64,000 nucleotides of DNA, taken from Chloroflexota bacterium (GTDB lineage: Bacteria > Chloroflexota > Dehalococcoidia > Lucifugimonadales > Lucifugimonadaceae). Positions 52,343 through 60,736 of this stretch are shown here, piece after piece. The stretch covers positions 104,771-168,770 of the forward strand of contig PCAM01000028.1 in NCBI GenBank assembly GCA_002730555.1. The letters run 5' to 3'. Under the pieces are notes generated by a model. The model saw nothing but the letters and a program-made list of their open reading frames with translations, made no database searches and was not told the origin of the DNA. Position numbers and translations under genes: made by a program. The number at the start of each line of letters is the position of its first letter. The first letter of the stretch is position 1.

Positions 52343-53278
52343 CTAGTTCTCGAACCGAATGTCTGCTGGCAGGCCGCGCATTTCGTTCTCCATCCGTCTT
52401 AATCGTGCGATTCGGTCTTCGATAGGTGGGTGTGTCGAGAACAGGCTCTGGACGGAGTGGCCCTTGAGCGCCGGGTATATGGCCAGGGCGCTTGCCGCCG
52501 TCATATTGCGGAGGTCTTCCGCCGGCAATAGCGACATCGCCCCGCTGATCTTTTCGAGTGCGTTCGCCAGGCTTCCAGGGTCTCCCGTCAGCTCGGCTCC
52601 GTTGTGGTCGGCCCCGTACTCGCGGTACCGGGAGAGCGCCATTATCAGCAGCTGGGCGACGAACTGGACGACCAGCGTGCCGACAAGCAGCATCATCATT
52701 GCGCCGCCGTTGTTGTTTCGACCACCTCCCAAACCGCCGAACATCATGCGGAAGAACATCATCTGCATGACGAAGCTGGCGACCGTCAGGAAGAAGCTGG
52801 CGATTGTGATGACGGTGACGTCACGGTTCTTGACGTGGGACAACTCGTGGGCGAGCACGGCCTCAAGCTCACGCTCGGTCAGTTTTTCCCATATGCTCGT
52901 AGTCACCGCGACCAGGGCGTTTTTCGGATTACGCCCGGTCGCGAAGGCGTTCGGCGCGGCGCTGTCGATCACGGCCAATTTTGGCATGGGTATATCGGCC
53001 CGGCGCGCAAGCCGTTCTACCATCTCGTACAGCTCCGGCGCTTCTTCGCGCGTCACCTGCTTGGCGCCGGTCGAACGCAGGATCATTCGGTCCGAGGCAA
53101 AGTACTGGATACCCACCATCACGGCGGCGAATCCGACCACGAACACTATCGGGATCCCTGCGGCGATGAGCATGAGCATGAAGAACGTGTAGACACCGGC
53201 CAGTATGAGCATGGTGAGGTACATGCGGCCACGCAGCCCGCTGTCGCGGGTGATGCGTACCGGTGAGTTGCTTGCCAT
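52343..53278 (-). CDS. htpX: Membrane zinc metalloprotease HtpX
   Basis: HtpX degrades misfolded membrane proteins. The 311-residue product has two N-terminal helices (residues ~20-58), the zinc motif HELSHVKNRD (His144, Glu145, His148), a hydrophobic pair at ~155-215 and SRYREYGADHNGAELTGDP with the third zinc Glu. ATG 53278 is preceded by GGGGAAA. The N-extension to 53461 is rejected as intergenic. First gene of htpX-pspAB-GATase-like, from the promoter at 53388-53417. Confidence 0.92.
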   Translation of the reverse strand: MASNSPVRITRDSGLRGRMYLTMLILAGVYTFFMLMLIAAGIPIVFVVGFAAVMVGIQYFASDRMILRSTGAKQVTREEAPELYEMVERLARRADIPMPKLAVIDSAAPNAFATGRNPKNALVAVTTSIWEKLTERELEAVLAHELSHVKNRDVTVITIASFFLTVASFVMQMMFFRMMFGGLGGGRNNNGGAMMMLLVGTLVVQFVAQLLIMALSRYREYGADHNGAELTGDPGSLANALEKISGAMSLLPAEDLRNMTAASALAIYPALKGHSVQSLFSTHPPIEDRIARLRRMENEMRGLPADIRFEN

Positions 53279-53387
53279 GGAATTTCCCCGTGTTCCTCTT
53301 GCTCGCTGGAACCCTCCGGGTGCAGGCGCATGGTTGTTTAACCACACGTTGGGGGACTTAGAATCGTGGACGGCCACTGCCAACCAG

Positions 53388-53417
53388 ATTGTAGGACAAG
53401 CCGAAGCGACGGGACAA
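53388..53417 (-). promoter_or_regulatory. Candidate promoter of the htpX operon
   Basis: On the minus strand TTGTCC (53412-53417), 18-base spacer, TACAAT (53388-53393), about 110 bases before the ATG. Confidence 0.48.
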
Positions 53418-53530
53418 TCGTAGAATCGTGATCGGCAACACCGTTGGCGCCCGACGCGCAACCCATTCGTCTTCGCCCCTGTCAGAATGTTTCGACTTAC
53501 ACATCAATACGAGATCGGTGATCAACAAGA

Positions 53531-54475
53531 TTGACGGCACCTCACGACGACGCGGCGCTAGCGGAGATAGAACTTTTCGCGATAGAAGTGGTGAACGCCG
53601 CGGGGAAACTGGTCTCCAGTCGGTTTGGCGGCGATATGGATGTGGAGTCCAAGGACGGCAACGGCGCCAATCTCGTCACCGACGTGGACCGGACGAGCCA
53701 GTCGCTTATAGCGGAGATGGTCCAGGAGCGATTCCCAGGGCACATGGTGCTCGGCGAAGAGGATGCCCCGAAGGACGAGCCCGACGCCCGGGACTACATC
53801 TGGTGCGTCGACCCGATAGACGGGACGACCAACTTCGTCAACGGTCACCCAGTGTACGCGGTCTCGATAGGCGTCCTATATCGCGGGGAACCGGTCGCTG
53901 CCGCTGTGTGGACGCCGTGGCCCGCCGATGGCGGTTACGAGGTCATGCACGCCCGAAAGGGCGGCGGCGCGTGGATCGGCGACAGGAAGCTCGCGGTCAA
54001 AAAACCGTCGGCCAAAGAGCCGCACAGGCCAAAGAGGGGCTGGCTCTCGACGATCCCGGGTAGTTTGCGGTTCATGTTCAAGGTTGATCGCGCGGCGCGC
54101 GGGAACCTGGGCGAACCCAGGACCACCGGCAGTGCGGTGTACGAGATGGCCATGGTCGCCCGGGGCGTCCTCCAGTACGCCCTGACCGGGGCCGTTTTCT
54201 CCTGGGACCTCGCCGCCGGGATCCTGCTGGTTAAAGAGGCCGGGGGCATCGTCCTGACTCCTGCGGGCCCGGCAGATCGGGTCGCCGGAGGCTGGGTGAT
54301 GCTCGACGGGTTTTCGCCCGGCTTTGAGAATACCCAGGAGACGACGAAGGCGATAAGGGGCGCACGGAACGTCGCGCTTGCAGGAGCTCCGGAGGTGGTG
54401 TGGTTCGTCTCGCGGCGCCTGAAACGCCGGCGATACGGGCGAGTGCGCCGCCGCATGCGGCGCTGGTTTCGCTGA
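53531..54475 (+). CDS. Inositol-monophosphatase family protein
   Basis: Mg2+-dependent phosphatases of this family act on inositol phosphate, fructose bisphosphate, histidinol phosphate or PAP. The 314-residue product has VLGEEDAP, YIWCVDPIDGTTNFVNGHPV (metal motif DPxDGTxNF) and FSWDLAAGILLVKEAGG, the second family signature. The C-terminal 30 residues are very basic (RRLKRRRYGRVRRRMRRWFR), unusual for the family and suggesting nucleic-acid or membrane contact. The start is TTG at 53531. Because no histidinol phosphatase is seen in the his cluster, this is one candidate. Confidence 0.85.
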   Translation: MTAPHDDAALAEIELFAIEVVNAAGKLVSSRFGGDMDVESKDGNGANLVTDVDRTSQSLIAEMVQERFPGHMVLGEEDAPKDEPDARDYIWCVDPIDGTTNFVNGHPVYAVSIGVLYRGEPVAAAVWTPWPADGGYEVMHARKGGGAWIGDRKLAVKKPSAKEPHRPKRGWLSTIPGSLRFMFKVDRAARGNLGEPRTTGSAVYEMAMVARGVLQYALTGAVFSWDLAAGILLVKEAGGIVLTPAGPADRVAGGWVMLDGFSPGFENTQETTKAIRGARNVALAGAPEVVWFVSRRLKRRRYGRVRRRMRRWFR

Positions 54476-54485
54476 AGGGGTTTGC

Positions 54486-55253
54486 CTAGCGGCGTACCAG
54501 CATCTCACCGCCATCGACAAGGAGGATCTGCCCCCGGATCATGCGGGCATCTTCGCCACATAGGAACGCCACCACGCGCGCCACGTCACCCGGCTCCACG
54601 ACCCGGCCGGCAGGGGTGGGCCGTTGCGCCATCTCGTAGGCGATTGAGCCCTCTGGGAACGCGTCCACGGCGTCCGTTTTGATGAAGCTGGCGGACACGG
54701 CGTTCACGGCGATGTCTTTGGACGCCAGCTCCACGGCCAGATAGCGGGTCAAAGACTCCAGCGCCGCCTTCGAGACGCCGACCACAAAGTAGTCCGGCAG
54801 CACGGAAGTCGAGCCGGGGCTGCTGACGTTCACGACCGTCCCGCCGTCCGTCATCAGGTTCGCCGCTGCGATGGCGCACTTCCAGGGCGCTTTGGCGTTA
54901 ATGTCCAGCGTCCAGTCCCAGTGACGGTCTTCAAGCTCGGCCGCCGGTCGCATGACGCCGGATGCGGCGTTGTTGATCAGGATGTCCAGGCGGCCGTACT
55001 CTTCGGAGACTTTTTGAAACAGGCCGTCGATGACGTCGCCGTCGCCCAGATGGGCGCGCACGCGCAGACAGCGGACCCCGAGCGCGGATATGGCCTCTTC
55101 CACCTCGTGGGCAGCCTTGTGATTTCGGAAGTAGTTGAAGGCGATGTGGGCGCCGCGCCCTGCAAGCTCGAGGGCGATGGCCCTGCCGATGCCGCGGGAA
55201 CCGCCCGTGATGAGCGCTACCTTGCCAGAAAGTTCACCCGATCCAGATGTCAT
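54486..55253 (-). CDS. fabL: Enoyl-ACP reductase, FabL-type SDR
   Basis: The 255-residue SDR has GGSRGIGRAIALELAGRGAH at the N-terminus and NNAASGVMRPAAELE. The FabL-type active-site region is VVNVSSPGSTSVLPDYFVVG then SKAALESLTRYLAVELASKD, with Tyr and Lys, and VNAVSASFIKTDAVDAFPEG. FabL reduces enoyl-ACP with NADPH and is a triclosan-tolerant alternative to FabI. ATG at 55253. It is the last gene of the unit that includes fabG, plsX and two dehydratase subunits, which supports the fatty-acid role. Its C-terminus is convergent with the phosphatase gene. Confidence 0.82.
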   Translation of the reverse strand: MTSGSGELSGKVALITGGSRGIGRAIALELAGRGAHIAFNYFRNHKAAHEVEEAISALGVRCLRVRAHLGDGDVIDGLFQKVSEEYGRLDILINNAASGVMRPAAELEDRHWDWTLDINAKAPWKCAIAAANLMTDGGTVVNVSSPGSTSVLPDYFVVGVSKAALESLTRYLAVELASKDIAVNAVSASFIKTDAVDAFPEGSIAYEMAQRPTPAGRVVEPGDVARVVAFLCGEDARMIRGQILLVDGGEMLVRR

Positions 55254-55287
55254 TTAACCAGCGCTCCCTGTCCTGCCGGGGACGGCG

Positions 55288-56043
55288 TTAGTTGGACCCT
55301 GAGATGGCCATACCGCCATCGGTCCGCAGAATGATGCCGGTCGTGTAGCGTGCTGCGTCCTTCGCAAGGAACTCCGCGGCTACGGCGACCTCATCCGGGA
55401 CGCCGAAACGCCGCATCGGAATCCAAGTCATGATCGTGTCTTTGGTCTTCTGCGGCAGGTCGTCAACGGTCGCTGTTTCGATGTAACCCGGTGCGATGGC
55501 GTTCACGGTGATGTTCCGCGAAGAGAGTTCCTTCGCAAGCGAGTAGGTCAAGGAGTGAATGGCGCCTTTGGACGCCGAGTAGTTGGTCTGGCCGATGTTG
55601 CCGCTGATGCCGACGACGGATGAGATGTTGATGATCCGGCCCCAGCGCGCTTTTACCATCCCGGAAACGGCGCGATGGCAACAGTAGTAGGTGCCGTTGA
55701 GGTTGGTCTGGATAACGCGGTCCCAAGCCTCGTCTTTCATTCGAAGGATGAGGGCGTCGTCGATGATCCCGGCATTGTTCACGAGGATCTGCACCGGCCC
55801 AAACGCCTCTTCTGCGGCGCTGAACATGGCGTCCACCTGCTCACGGTCGGCGACGTTTCCCTGCACGGCGATCGCCTCGCCGCCTTTGGATTTGATGGAC
55901 TCCACTACCTCTTCGGCATCTTCCGGGTGCGTGTTGTAGTTAACGGCGATGCGGTGGCCCATTGCGGCTAGACGGAACGCGATGGCCCGGCCGATCCCTC
56001 GCGATGCCCCGGTTATGAGCGTGCTGCGCGACTCTTCAGACAA
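55288..56043 (-). CDS. fabG: 3-oxoacyl-ACP reductase
   Basis: The 251-residue SDR has ITGASRGIGRAIAFRLAAMG, NNAGIIDDALILRMKDEAWD, active-site NISSVVGISGNIGQTNYSAS-K and PGYIETATVDDLPQ, all standard for FabG. It reduces 3-oxoacyl-ACP with NADPH. Start TTG at 56043 (MSEESRST). 34 bases before fabL and 20 after plsX. Confidence 0.9.
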   Translation of the reverse strand: MSEESRSTLITGASRGIGRAIAFRLAAMGHRIAVNYNTHPEDAEEVVESIKSKGGEAIAVQGNVADREQVDAMFSAAEEAFGPVQILVNNAGIIDDALILRMKDEAWDRVIQTNLNGTYYCCHRAVSGMVKARWGRIINISSVVGISGNIGQTNYSASKGAIHSLTYSLAKELSSRNITVNAIAPGYIETATVDDLPQKTKDTIMTWIPMRRFGVPDEVAVAAEFLAKDAARYTTGIILRTDGGMAISGSN

Positions 56044-56063
56044 CGGAGTGTCCTGTTCTGATG

Positions 56064-57119
56064 CTATGTGCTGACCGTCCCGCTGAGTCGGTTCAACTCC
56101 GCCTCGGCCTGCTCTATGTAATTCAAGGCTACGGTACGTCTGGCCGTTTGTATTGCGCGGCTAACGGCCAGCGCCATGGCCTTTCCGTGGCCTACTACCG
56201 CCACGCCTTTCACACCGAACAACGGGCCACCCCCGTGTGCCTCCGGGAGGTTCGTCGTTTCGTATATCCGTTCGCAGATCTCGTCGATCTCGGCTTCTGG
56301 CACACGGCCGCTCATCAGTCCACGGATATCAGTGGATAGCGTCTCGCCGATCCCCTCCGTAAGCTTCATCACTACGTTACCCACGAAACCGTCGCACACA
56401 ACTACCTCTGCACGGCCGTACGCTATGTCGTTGGCTTCCACGTTTCCGATGAAGTTCAGCCCGCTGCTCTCAAGCAGCACGGTCGTTTCCCTCACCTGGG
56501 TGTTCCCCTTGCCCGCCTCGGTGCCGACACTCAACAGGGCAACCCGGGGATTCTCCGTGTCGAAAACGATCTGAGAGAAGAGGGCGCCCAGCGCTGCGTA
56601 ATCGGCTAGCTGCTGGGGTTTGCAATCCAGATTTGTGCCGATGTCCATGATGATCGTACGCGGAGCGAGACCGTACAACGGTCCGCCCAGCGCGGCTCGT
56701 TCGATGCCTTCGAAGGTGCCGAACACGACGGTGGCTGCGGCGATGGTTGCGCCAGTGGAACCCATACTCACGAACGCCTTCGCCCGGCCGTGTCGGACGG
56801 CGCTGGCGGCGCGGAAGATGGAGGCGTTCCGTTTTGTCATGTAGGCAGTGGCGGGCGGCTCGCCCTCCACCACCACACCCTCAGACGGCTCGGTGGAGAT
56901 GGGAAGTCCGGCCACGTCGTGTCTGGCGAGTTCAGCTGCGACGGGTTCGGGATCGCCAACCAGGATGATCGACACCCCGCCCTCGCGCGCGGCCTGCACG
57001 GCTCCCTTGACGATCTCGGCAGGGGCGTTGTCGCCGCCCATGGCGTCTACCGAAATCGGGATCAGGTCTTTTTTTTCTTCGGCGGTCAAATACTCTCCCA
57101 AATTGGTCTGGGAATTCAC
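56064..57119 (-). CDS. plsX: Phosphate acyltransferase PlsX
   Basis: PlsX makes acyl-phosphate from acyl-ACP for phospholipid synthesis. The 351-residue product has ISVDAMGGDNAPAEIVKGAV, SMGSTGATIAAATVV, IGTNLDCKPQQLADYAALGA and VCDGFVGNVVMKLTEGIGET, all family landmarks. Start GTG at 57119 gives a short lead MNSQTNLGEYLTAEEKKDL. 29 bases after the MaoC-like subunit gene. Confidence 0.94.
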   Translation of the reverse strand: MNSQTNLGEYLTAEEKKDLIPISVDAMGGDNAPAEIVKGAVQAAREGGVSIILVGDPEPVAAELARHDVAGLPISTEPSEGVVVEGEPPATAYMTKRNASIFRAASAVRHGRAKAFVSMGSTGATIAAATVVFGTFEGIERAALGGPLYGLAPRTIIMDIGTNLDCKPQQLADYAALGALFSQIVFDTENPRVALLSVGTEAGKGNTQVRETTVLLESSGLNFIGNVEANDIAYGRAEVVVCDGFVGNVVMKLTEGIGETLSTDIRGLMSGRVPEAEIDEICERIYETTNLPEAHGGGPLFGVKGVAVVGHGKAMALAVSRAIQTARRTVALNYIEQAEAELNRLSGTVST

Positions 57120-57148
57120 GGGAGCATGTGAACGTCCCCGCGGGTTAT

Positions 57149-57562
57149 TCAGTCGACCCGAACGACAGCCCGTCCGGTGATCACGTCTTCGCCGTCGTCT
57201 TTCTTGACGGCGAGGGTTATCTCCACCGTTCGCACGCCATCCGATTCAGCCACTTTCAAGACTTCGCCGGAGACGCGCACGGCCTCGCCCGGGAAAACCG
57301 GCGCACGAAAGCGTACTTTAAGTTGGCCCCCGGACGCCCAGTTAACTGGATACGCGGAAGTTAGCATTTCTGACACCATCGCGAGCGTAAGCATACCGTG
57401 AGCTATACGGCGGCCGAACGGTGTTTTTGCTGCGAACTCTGCGTCTAGGTGGATCGGGTTGTGGTCGCCCGCTGCGTCTGCGTACGCCTCAACCTGGTCC
57501 TGCGTGATGGTCCGGTCGAAACCTTCCAGCAGATCGCCGGGATTTGCGGGTTGGGCGCTCAT
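57149..57562 (-). CDS. MaoC-like (R)-hydratase, catalytic hot-dog subunit (HadB-like)
   Basis: The 137-residue hot-dog protein has YADAAGDHNPIHLDAEFAAK, containing the Asp-x4-His dehydratase/hydratase dyad, and FGRRIAHGMLTLAMVSEML. It should dehydrate 3-hydroxyacyl-ACP, like mycobacterial HadB. Its ATG overlaps the stop of the next upstream gene by four bases (ATGA), so the two subunits are made together. Confidence 0.82.
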   Translation of the reverse strand: MSAQPANPGDLLEGFDRTITQDQVEAYADAAGDHNPIHLDAEFAAKTPFGRRIAHGMLTLAMVSEMLTSAYPVNWASGGQLKVRFRAPVFPGEAVRVSGEVLKVAESDGVRTVEITLAVKKDDGEDVITGRAVVRVD

Positions 57563-57963
57563 GATGCGTTGACCACGATCAGGCTGCTCGCCTCAGCGAC
57601 CGCCTCACCGGCGTCGTCAACGAACAGCATCTCCACGGTGGCGAATCGGCTTCCCCTGCGCTCGGCATTAGATTTCAGAGTCGCCCGTATTTGAAGGATA
57701 TCGCCGGGGGTGATCGGGCGATTGAACGATGCTTCCTGCGAAGCGTGAACCACCTCAACGGTTCCGTCGGCCAGCCCCAGTTGCTTGATGAAGCGCGACA
57801 GCCCAGCGGCGATCACCGCCATGGACGGAACGCGCTCCGAAGGCTGCGCCGACCTGTCGCCGACCGCCGCCGCATACGCCGCGGCTTCCGATTCGCTGAT
57901 GACGAGCGATTCAGGTGGGAATTCGTGTCCGGAGTCGAGGTCTTGTAGTGGCATGTGCTCCAT
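57559..57963 (-). CDS. Hot-dog dehydratase partner subunit (FAS1-type/HadA-like)
   Basis: The ~134-residue product starts MEHMPLQDLDSGHEFPPESL and has YAAAVGDRSAQP in place of the catalytic D-x4-H loop, so it lacks the His dyad and is probably the substrate-binding, non-catalytic partner. ASFNRPITPGDILQIRATLK matches the FAS1-like dehydratase half. Start is ambiguous between ATG 57963 and ATG 57954; the extension to 58044 is rejected. First gene of the fatty-acid unit, with a promoter at 58016-58044. Confidence 0.75.
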   Translation of the reverse strand: MEHMPLQDLDSGHEFPPESLVISESEAAAYAAAVGDRSAQPSERVPSMAVIAAGLSRFIKQLGLADGTVEVVHASQEASFNRPITPGDILQIRATLKSNAERRGSRFATVEMLFVDDAGEAVAEASSLIVVNAS

Positions 57964-58015
57964 CGAAGCGAACGTTTGAGTTGGGAACCGACGGTTGATC
58001 GGCGGCGTGGGTTGA

Positions 58016-58044
58016 ATTCTAGAAATGCCCCCGTACGGGCGCAA
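58016..58044 (-). promoter_or_regulatory. Promoter of the fatty-acid operon
   Basis: On the minus strand TTGCGC (58039-58044), 17-base spacer, TAGAAT (58016-58021), about 50 bases before the HadA-like start. Confidence 0.52.
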
Positions 58045-58060
58045 CGAATAGACACCGGAA

Positions 58061-58429
58061 TCAGGCTTCCGATGTGCCGCGCGGCCCCTGCATGTCCACG
58101 GCCTCGGCGATCAGATGGGAGGCGTACTGGAACGAGGTCTTGTTGCGGTAGTCGAGGTCCGATAACGCCAGAATCCTGTACATCACGCCGGATGAGACGC
58201 GCGCGTCGACGCTATCTCCCAGCTTCGGCACGCGCACCCGCAACGCCTCCGCAATCGCCGCGGCCGCCGCCAGGCCGTTGCGGTTGACGAACACGCGTGT
58301 CATGACGCGTCCTTCGTAGTAGAGCGAGAGGCCCGACTTTGTCTGCGCCAGGGTGACGCGCATGTGTGCGCGTGGTTGAGATAGCACTTTGTAGGCGTGT
58401 TCGAGGGCTTGTGAGCGGGAGATCGCCAC
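58061..58429 (-). CDS. Uncharacterised 122-residue protein
   Basis: I do not recognise this product. Residues ~20-55 suggest beta strands (MRVTLAQTKSGLSLYYEGRV, MTRVFVNRNG), then an Ala-rich helix and YRILALSDLDYRNKTSF. No signal peptide or membrane segment is visible. The start is GTG at 58429. It ends 17 bases before the promoter of the fatty-acid operon and points the same way, so it may be read through. It is divergent from the twin SDR genes. Confidence 0.6.
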   Translation of the reverse strand: MAISRSQALEHAYKVLSQPRAHMRVTLAQTKSGLSLYYEGRVMTRVFVNRNGLAAAAAIAEALRVRVPKLGDSVDARVSSGVMYRILALSDLDYRNKTSFQYASHLIAEAVDMQGPRGTSEA

Positions 58430-58576
58430 TGTTTCGCCTGTCGCCGGAGCGTTGAATCTGAAGAAAACCGACCGGAAGTATAATCTGAACGCTCCCGGGC
58501 GGCCTAAATCAGAGGTCTTTCAACGGTCCTGGGCTTCCCGATGTTCAGCAGGTGAACGCCAGCGTTTGGAGTTACC

Positions 58577-59377
58577 GTGGACCTCAGAGGGTATGTGGCG
58601 ATCGTAACGGGCGGAGCGACCGGCATCGGACGCGCCATCGGTATCAAGATGGCAGAGGTGGGGGCGGACATCGTCGTTTCAGACATCGACGCCGACGCCT
58701 GCCAGCGAACGGCGGATGAGATCGCAGCCATGGGGGTGTGCTCCGCCGGGATACCGGCCGATGTCACGGATCCGGAAGCGGTGGGCCGCATGGTGTCGGA
58801 GACGGTGAGCCGGTTCGGACAGGTTGATGTTTTGGTCAACAACGCCGGGGTCGCCGGAGCGCCTGGGTGGCAAGACCATGAGACGTCCCGGGCGGAGGAC
58901 TGGACCTTCACCTTCGGCGTGAACGTGAAGGGGATGGCGATAGTGACCGAGGCCGTGGTCCCGCACATGAAGTCGGCGGGCGGCGGAAAAATCGTAAACC
59001 TGGCGTCGATCGCCGGCCGTCAGGGCCGCCCTTCGCTTCCGCACTACTCCGCCACCAAAGCGGCCGTCATCAACTTCACACAGTCGCTCGCCAACGAGCT
59101 TGGGCGCGACAACATCAACGTGAACGCCGTCTGCCCGGGGATGCTCTGGACACCGATGTGGGAGCAAGTCGGCGCCAAATACGCCATCAACAATCCCGAC
59201 TACGCGGGTTTGACCGCGCGCCAGGTGTTTGACCGTATGGTGAAGGACATCATGCCGCTGGGCCGTGAGCAGACCCCGGAGGACATCGGGGACACCATCG
59301 TGTTTCTGGTTTCCGAGGACGCCATGAACATCACGGGTCAGTCGCTGAACGTGGACGGCGGTGCATTCCTCAACTGA
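58577..59377 (+). CDS. Short-chain dehydrogenase/reductase, tandem copy 1
   Basis: The 266-residue SDR has the NAD(P) site VTGGATGIGRAIGIKMAEVG with VVSDIDADAC after strand 2 (Asp favours NAD+), NNAGVAGAPGW, catalytic LASIAGRQGRPSLPHYSATK (Ser, Tyr, Lys), VNAVCPGMLWTPMWEQ and INNPDYAGLTARQVFD. Start GTG at 58577. Substrate unknown. It shares length and the late PLGREQTPEDIG motif with the next gene, a clear duplicate. Confidence 0.87.
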   Translation: MDLRGYVAIVTGGATGIGRAIGIKMAEVGADIVVSDIDADACQRTADEIAAMGVCSAGIPADVTDPEAVGRMVSETVSRFGQVDVLVNNAGVAGAPGWQDHETSRAEDWTFTFGVNVKGMAIVTEAVVPHMKSAGGGKIVNLASIAGRQGRPSLPHYSATKAAVINFTQSLANELGRDNINVNAVCPGMLWTPMWEQVGAKYAINNPDYAGLTARQVFDRMVKDIMPLGREQTPEDIGDTIVFLVSEDAMNITGQSLNVDGGAFLN

Positions 59378-59435
59378 AGAATTGAAACGCCTGAACTTTT
59401 TGCACGCTTCCAGACGCTGGAAACTGGAGAATCAA

Positions 59436-60236
59436 TTGGAAGAGCTAGATGACCGGACAGCCGTCGTCACCGGCGCCGGGAGCGGTATCGGGCGTGGCAT
59501 CGCACTTGTGCTGGCCGAGCGCGGGGCCGATGTCGTCGTATCTGATATCGATCCCGGCGCCGCCCAGGCCGTGGCCGATGAGGTCCGGTCGCTGGGCAGG
59601 GCCGCCCATGCGATACCGGCCGATGTCACCGATCGTGTCTCCACCGATGCCCTCGCAGCCGTGGCGGTCGAGCGCCTGAGCCAGATAGACATCCTAGTCA
59701 ACAACGCCGGCGTCGGGGGGGCGCCGGGTTGGTGGCAGCGCAGCAACCCGAGCCCGGAGGACTGGGAGGCGACCTACGACGTCAACGTGATCGGCATCGT
59801 GAACACGACGTCCAGTTTCCAGGACCATCTCAAGGAGCGACGATCCGGCCGCATTGTCAACATCGCCTCCGGGGCCGGGCGACGCGGGACCGGCGGCTTT
59901 GCCCACTACTCTGCGACCAAAGCGGCCGCCATAAACGTCAGTCAGGGTTACGCCCTCCAACTGGCGCCGTACGACATCAACGTGAACTGCGTATGCCCCG
60001 GGCTGTTGTGGACGCCGCTGTGGGAGAAGATCGCTGAGCGCGACCGCATTAAGTCCGGAGAGACGGTTTTGACCGGCCGACAGGTGTTCGACCGGCGGCT
60101 GGAAGCATCAACGCCCCTCGGCAGGGAGCAAACGCCCGAAGACGTCGGCAAACTGGCCGCCTTCCTAGCATCAGGCCGATCAAGAAACATCACTGGCCAG
60201 AGCATCAATCTCAACGGCGGGTCGTATATGAATTAG
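59436..60236 (+). CDS. Short-chain dehydrogenase/reductase, tandem copy 2
   Basis: The 266-residue paralogue has VTGAGSGIGRGIALVLAERG, VVSDIDPGAAQA, NNAGVGGAPGWWQRSNPSPE, catalytic IASGAGRRGTGGFAHYSATK and PLGREQTPEDVGKLAAFLAS. The first Ser of the usual SS is kept as IAS-G. TTG 59436 (MEELDDRTAVV) has GGAG before it and gives the same length as copy 1; the extension to 59361 overlaps copy 1 and is rejected. Confidence 0.87.
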   Translation: MEELDDRTAVVTGAGSGIGRGIALVLAERGADVVVSDIDPGAAQAVADEVRSLGRAAHAIPADVTDRVSTDALAAVAVERLSQIDILVNNAGVGGAPGWWQRSNPSPEDWEATYDVNVIGIVNTTSSFQDHLKERRSGRIVNIASGAGRRGTGGFAHYSATKAAAINVSQGYALQLAPYDINVNCVCPGLLWTPLWEKIAERDRIKSGETVLTGRQVFDRRLEASTPLGREQTPEDVGKLAAFLASGRSRNITGQSINLNGGSYMN

Positions 60237-60286
60237 GCCCAATTCCGGCGGGCTGATTGTCTGGACGATGGGTTCGGCAAACATCC

Positions 60287-60311
60287 GTAGGGGCGGGGCT
60301 TGCTCCGCCCG
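60287..60311 (+). repeat. REP-like hairpin with GTAG foot, left of the transposase relic
   Basis: GTAG followed by GGGCGG-GGCTTGCT-CCGCCC, a perfect six-base-pair stem. It is inverted relative to 60737-60761, with 24 of 25 positions identical. Confidence 0.7.
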
Positions 60312-60376
60312 TGTTTCGATCAGGTCAAATGAGCCGTTGAGATTTCAGAGCGAACGCCATCGGCTTGGTCATGAAG

Positions 60377-60640
60377 TCAAATGATGCTGTGTATGTGATC
60401 AGGCATAGGAACGAATGTGTCGACGGCGGCGCCGTTGAATCGGGTCGGAATCGACATCCAAACATCGCCCATCGCGGAGCCCGTTGGGGTCAACCGCACG
60501 GTGGCGGTAGTAGACACGGATGCGAGTATCGGCCAGCGCCGGATGATGCACGTGGTCACTAAATACGTCCCGGCGGTAGTGTATGCAAACCCTTGCAGCC
60601 ATGGGGCGCGGCACGCCTGGGGCTTTGGGACAGGGTTCAT
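60377..60640 (-). pseudogene. Truncated REP-associated tyrosine (Y1) transposase relic
   Basis: The minus-strand frame gives about 87 residues: WLQGFAYTTAGTYLVTTC (the family N-terminus with xFVT), then VDTFVPMPDHIHSII containing His-x-His of the HUH nuclease site, after which TGA stops the frame. The nucleophile Tyr helix and the rest of the ~200-residue protein are absent, so it is inactive. It lies between two inverted REP-like hairpins (60287 and 60737), the expected arrangement of such a transposase. The 560-base gap between the SDR and TlpA genes holds only this and the repeats. Confidence 0.7.
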
Positions 60641-60736
60641 TGTGAGCGGACTGTCGCGCCAACTCCGTTGAACTAGAAGGGACGGGTGGCGGCGGATACC
60701 GTTGCAGTGGTTAGCAGATGTTGTCCAGAGACGGTG

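Noticed and set aside
52604..53266. 220-residue plus-strand frame opposite htpX
   Set aside because: Antisense to a strongly conserved metalloprotease; His/Asp/Glu-rich shadow composition.
53279..53461. N-terminal extension of htpX
   Set aside because: It runs across the promoter region, is unlike any HtpX N-terminus, and the ATG at 53278 has a suitable upstream site.
59361..59435. 25-residue extension of the second SDR
   Set aside because: It overlaps the first SDR and would make the paralogue longer; TTG 59436 has a ribosome-binding site and gives equal lengths.
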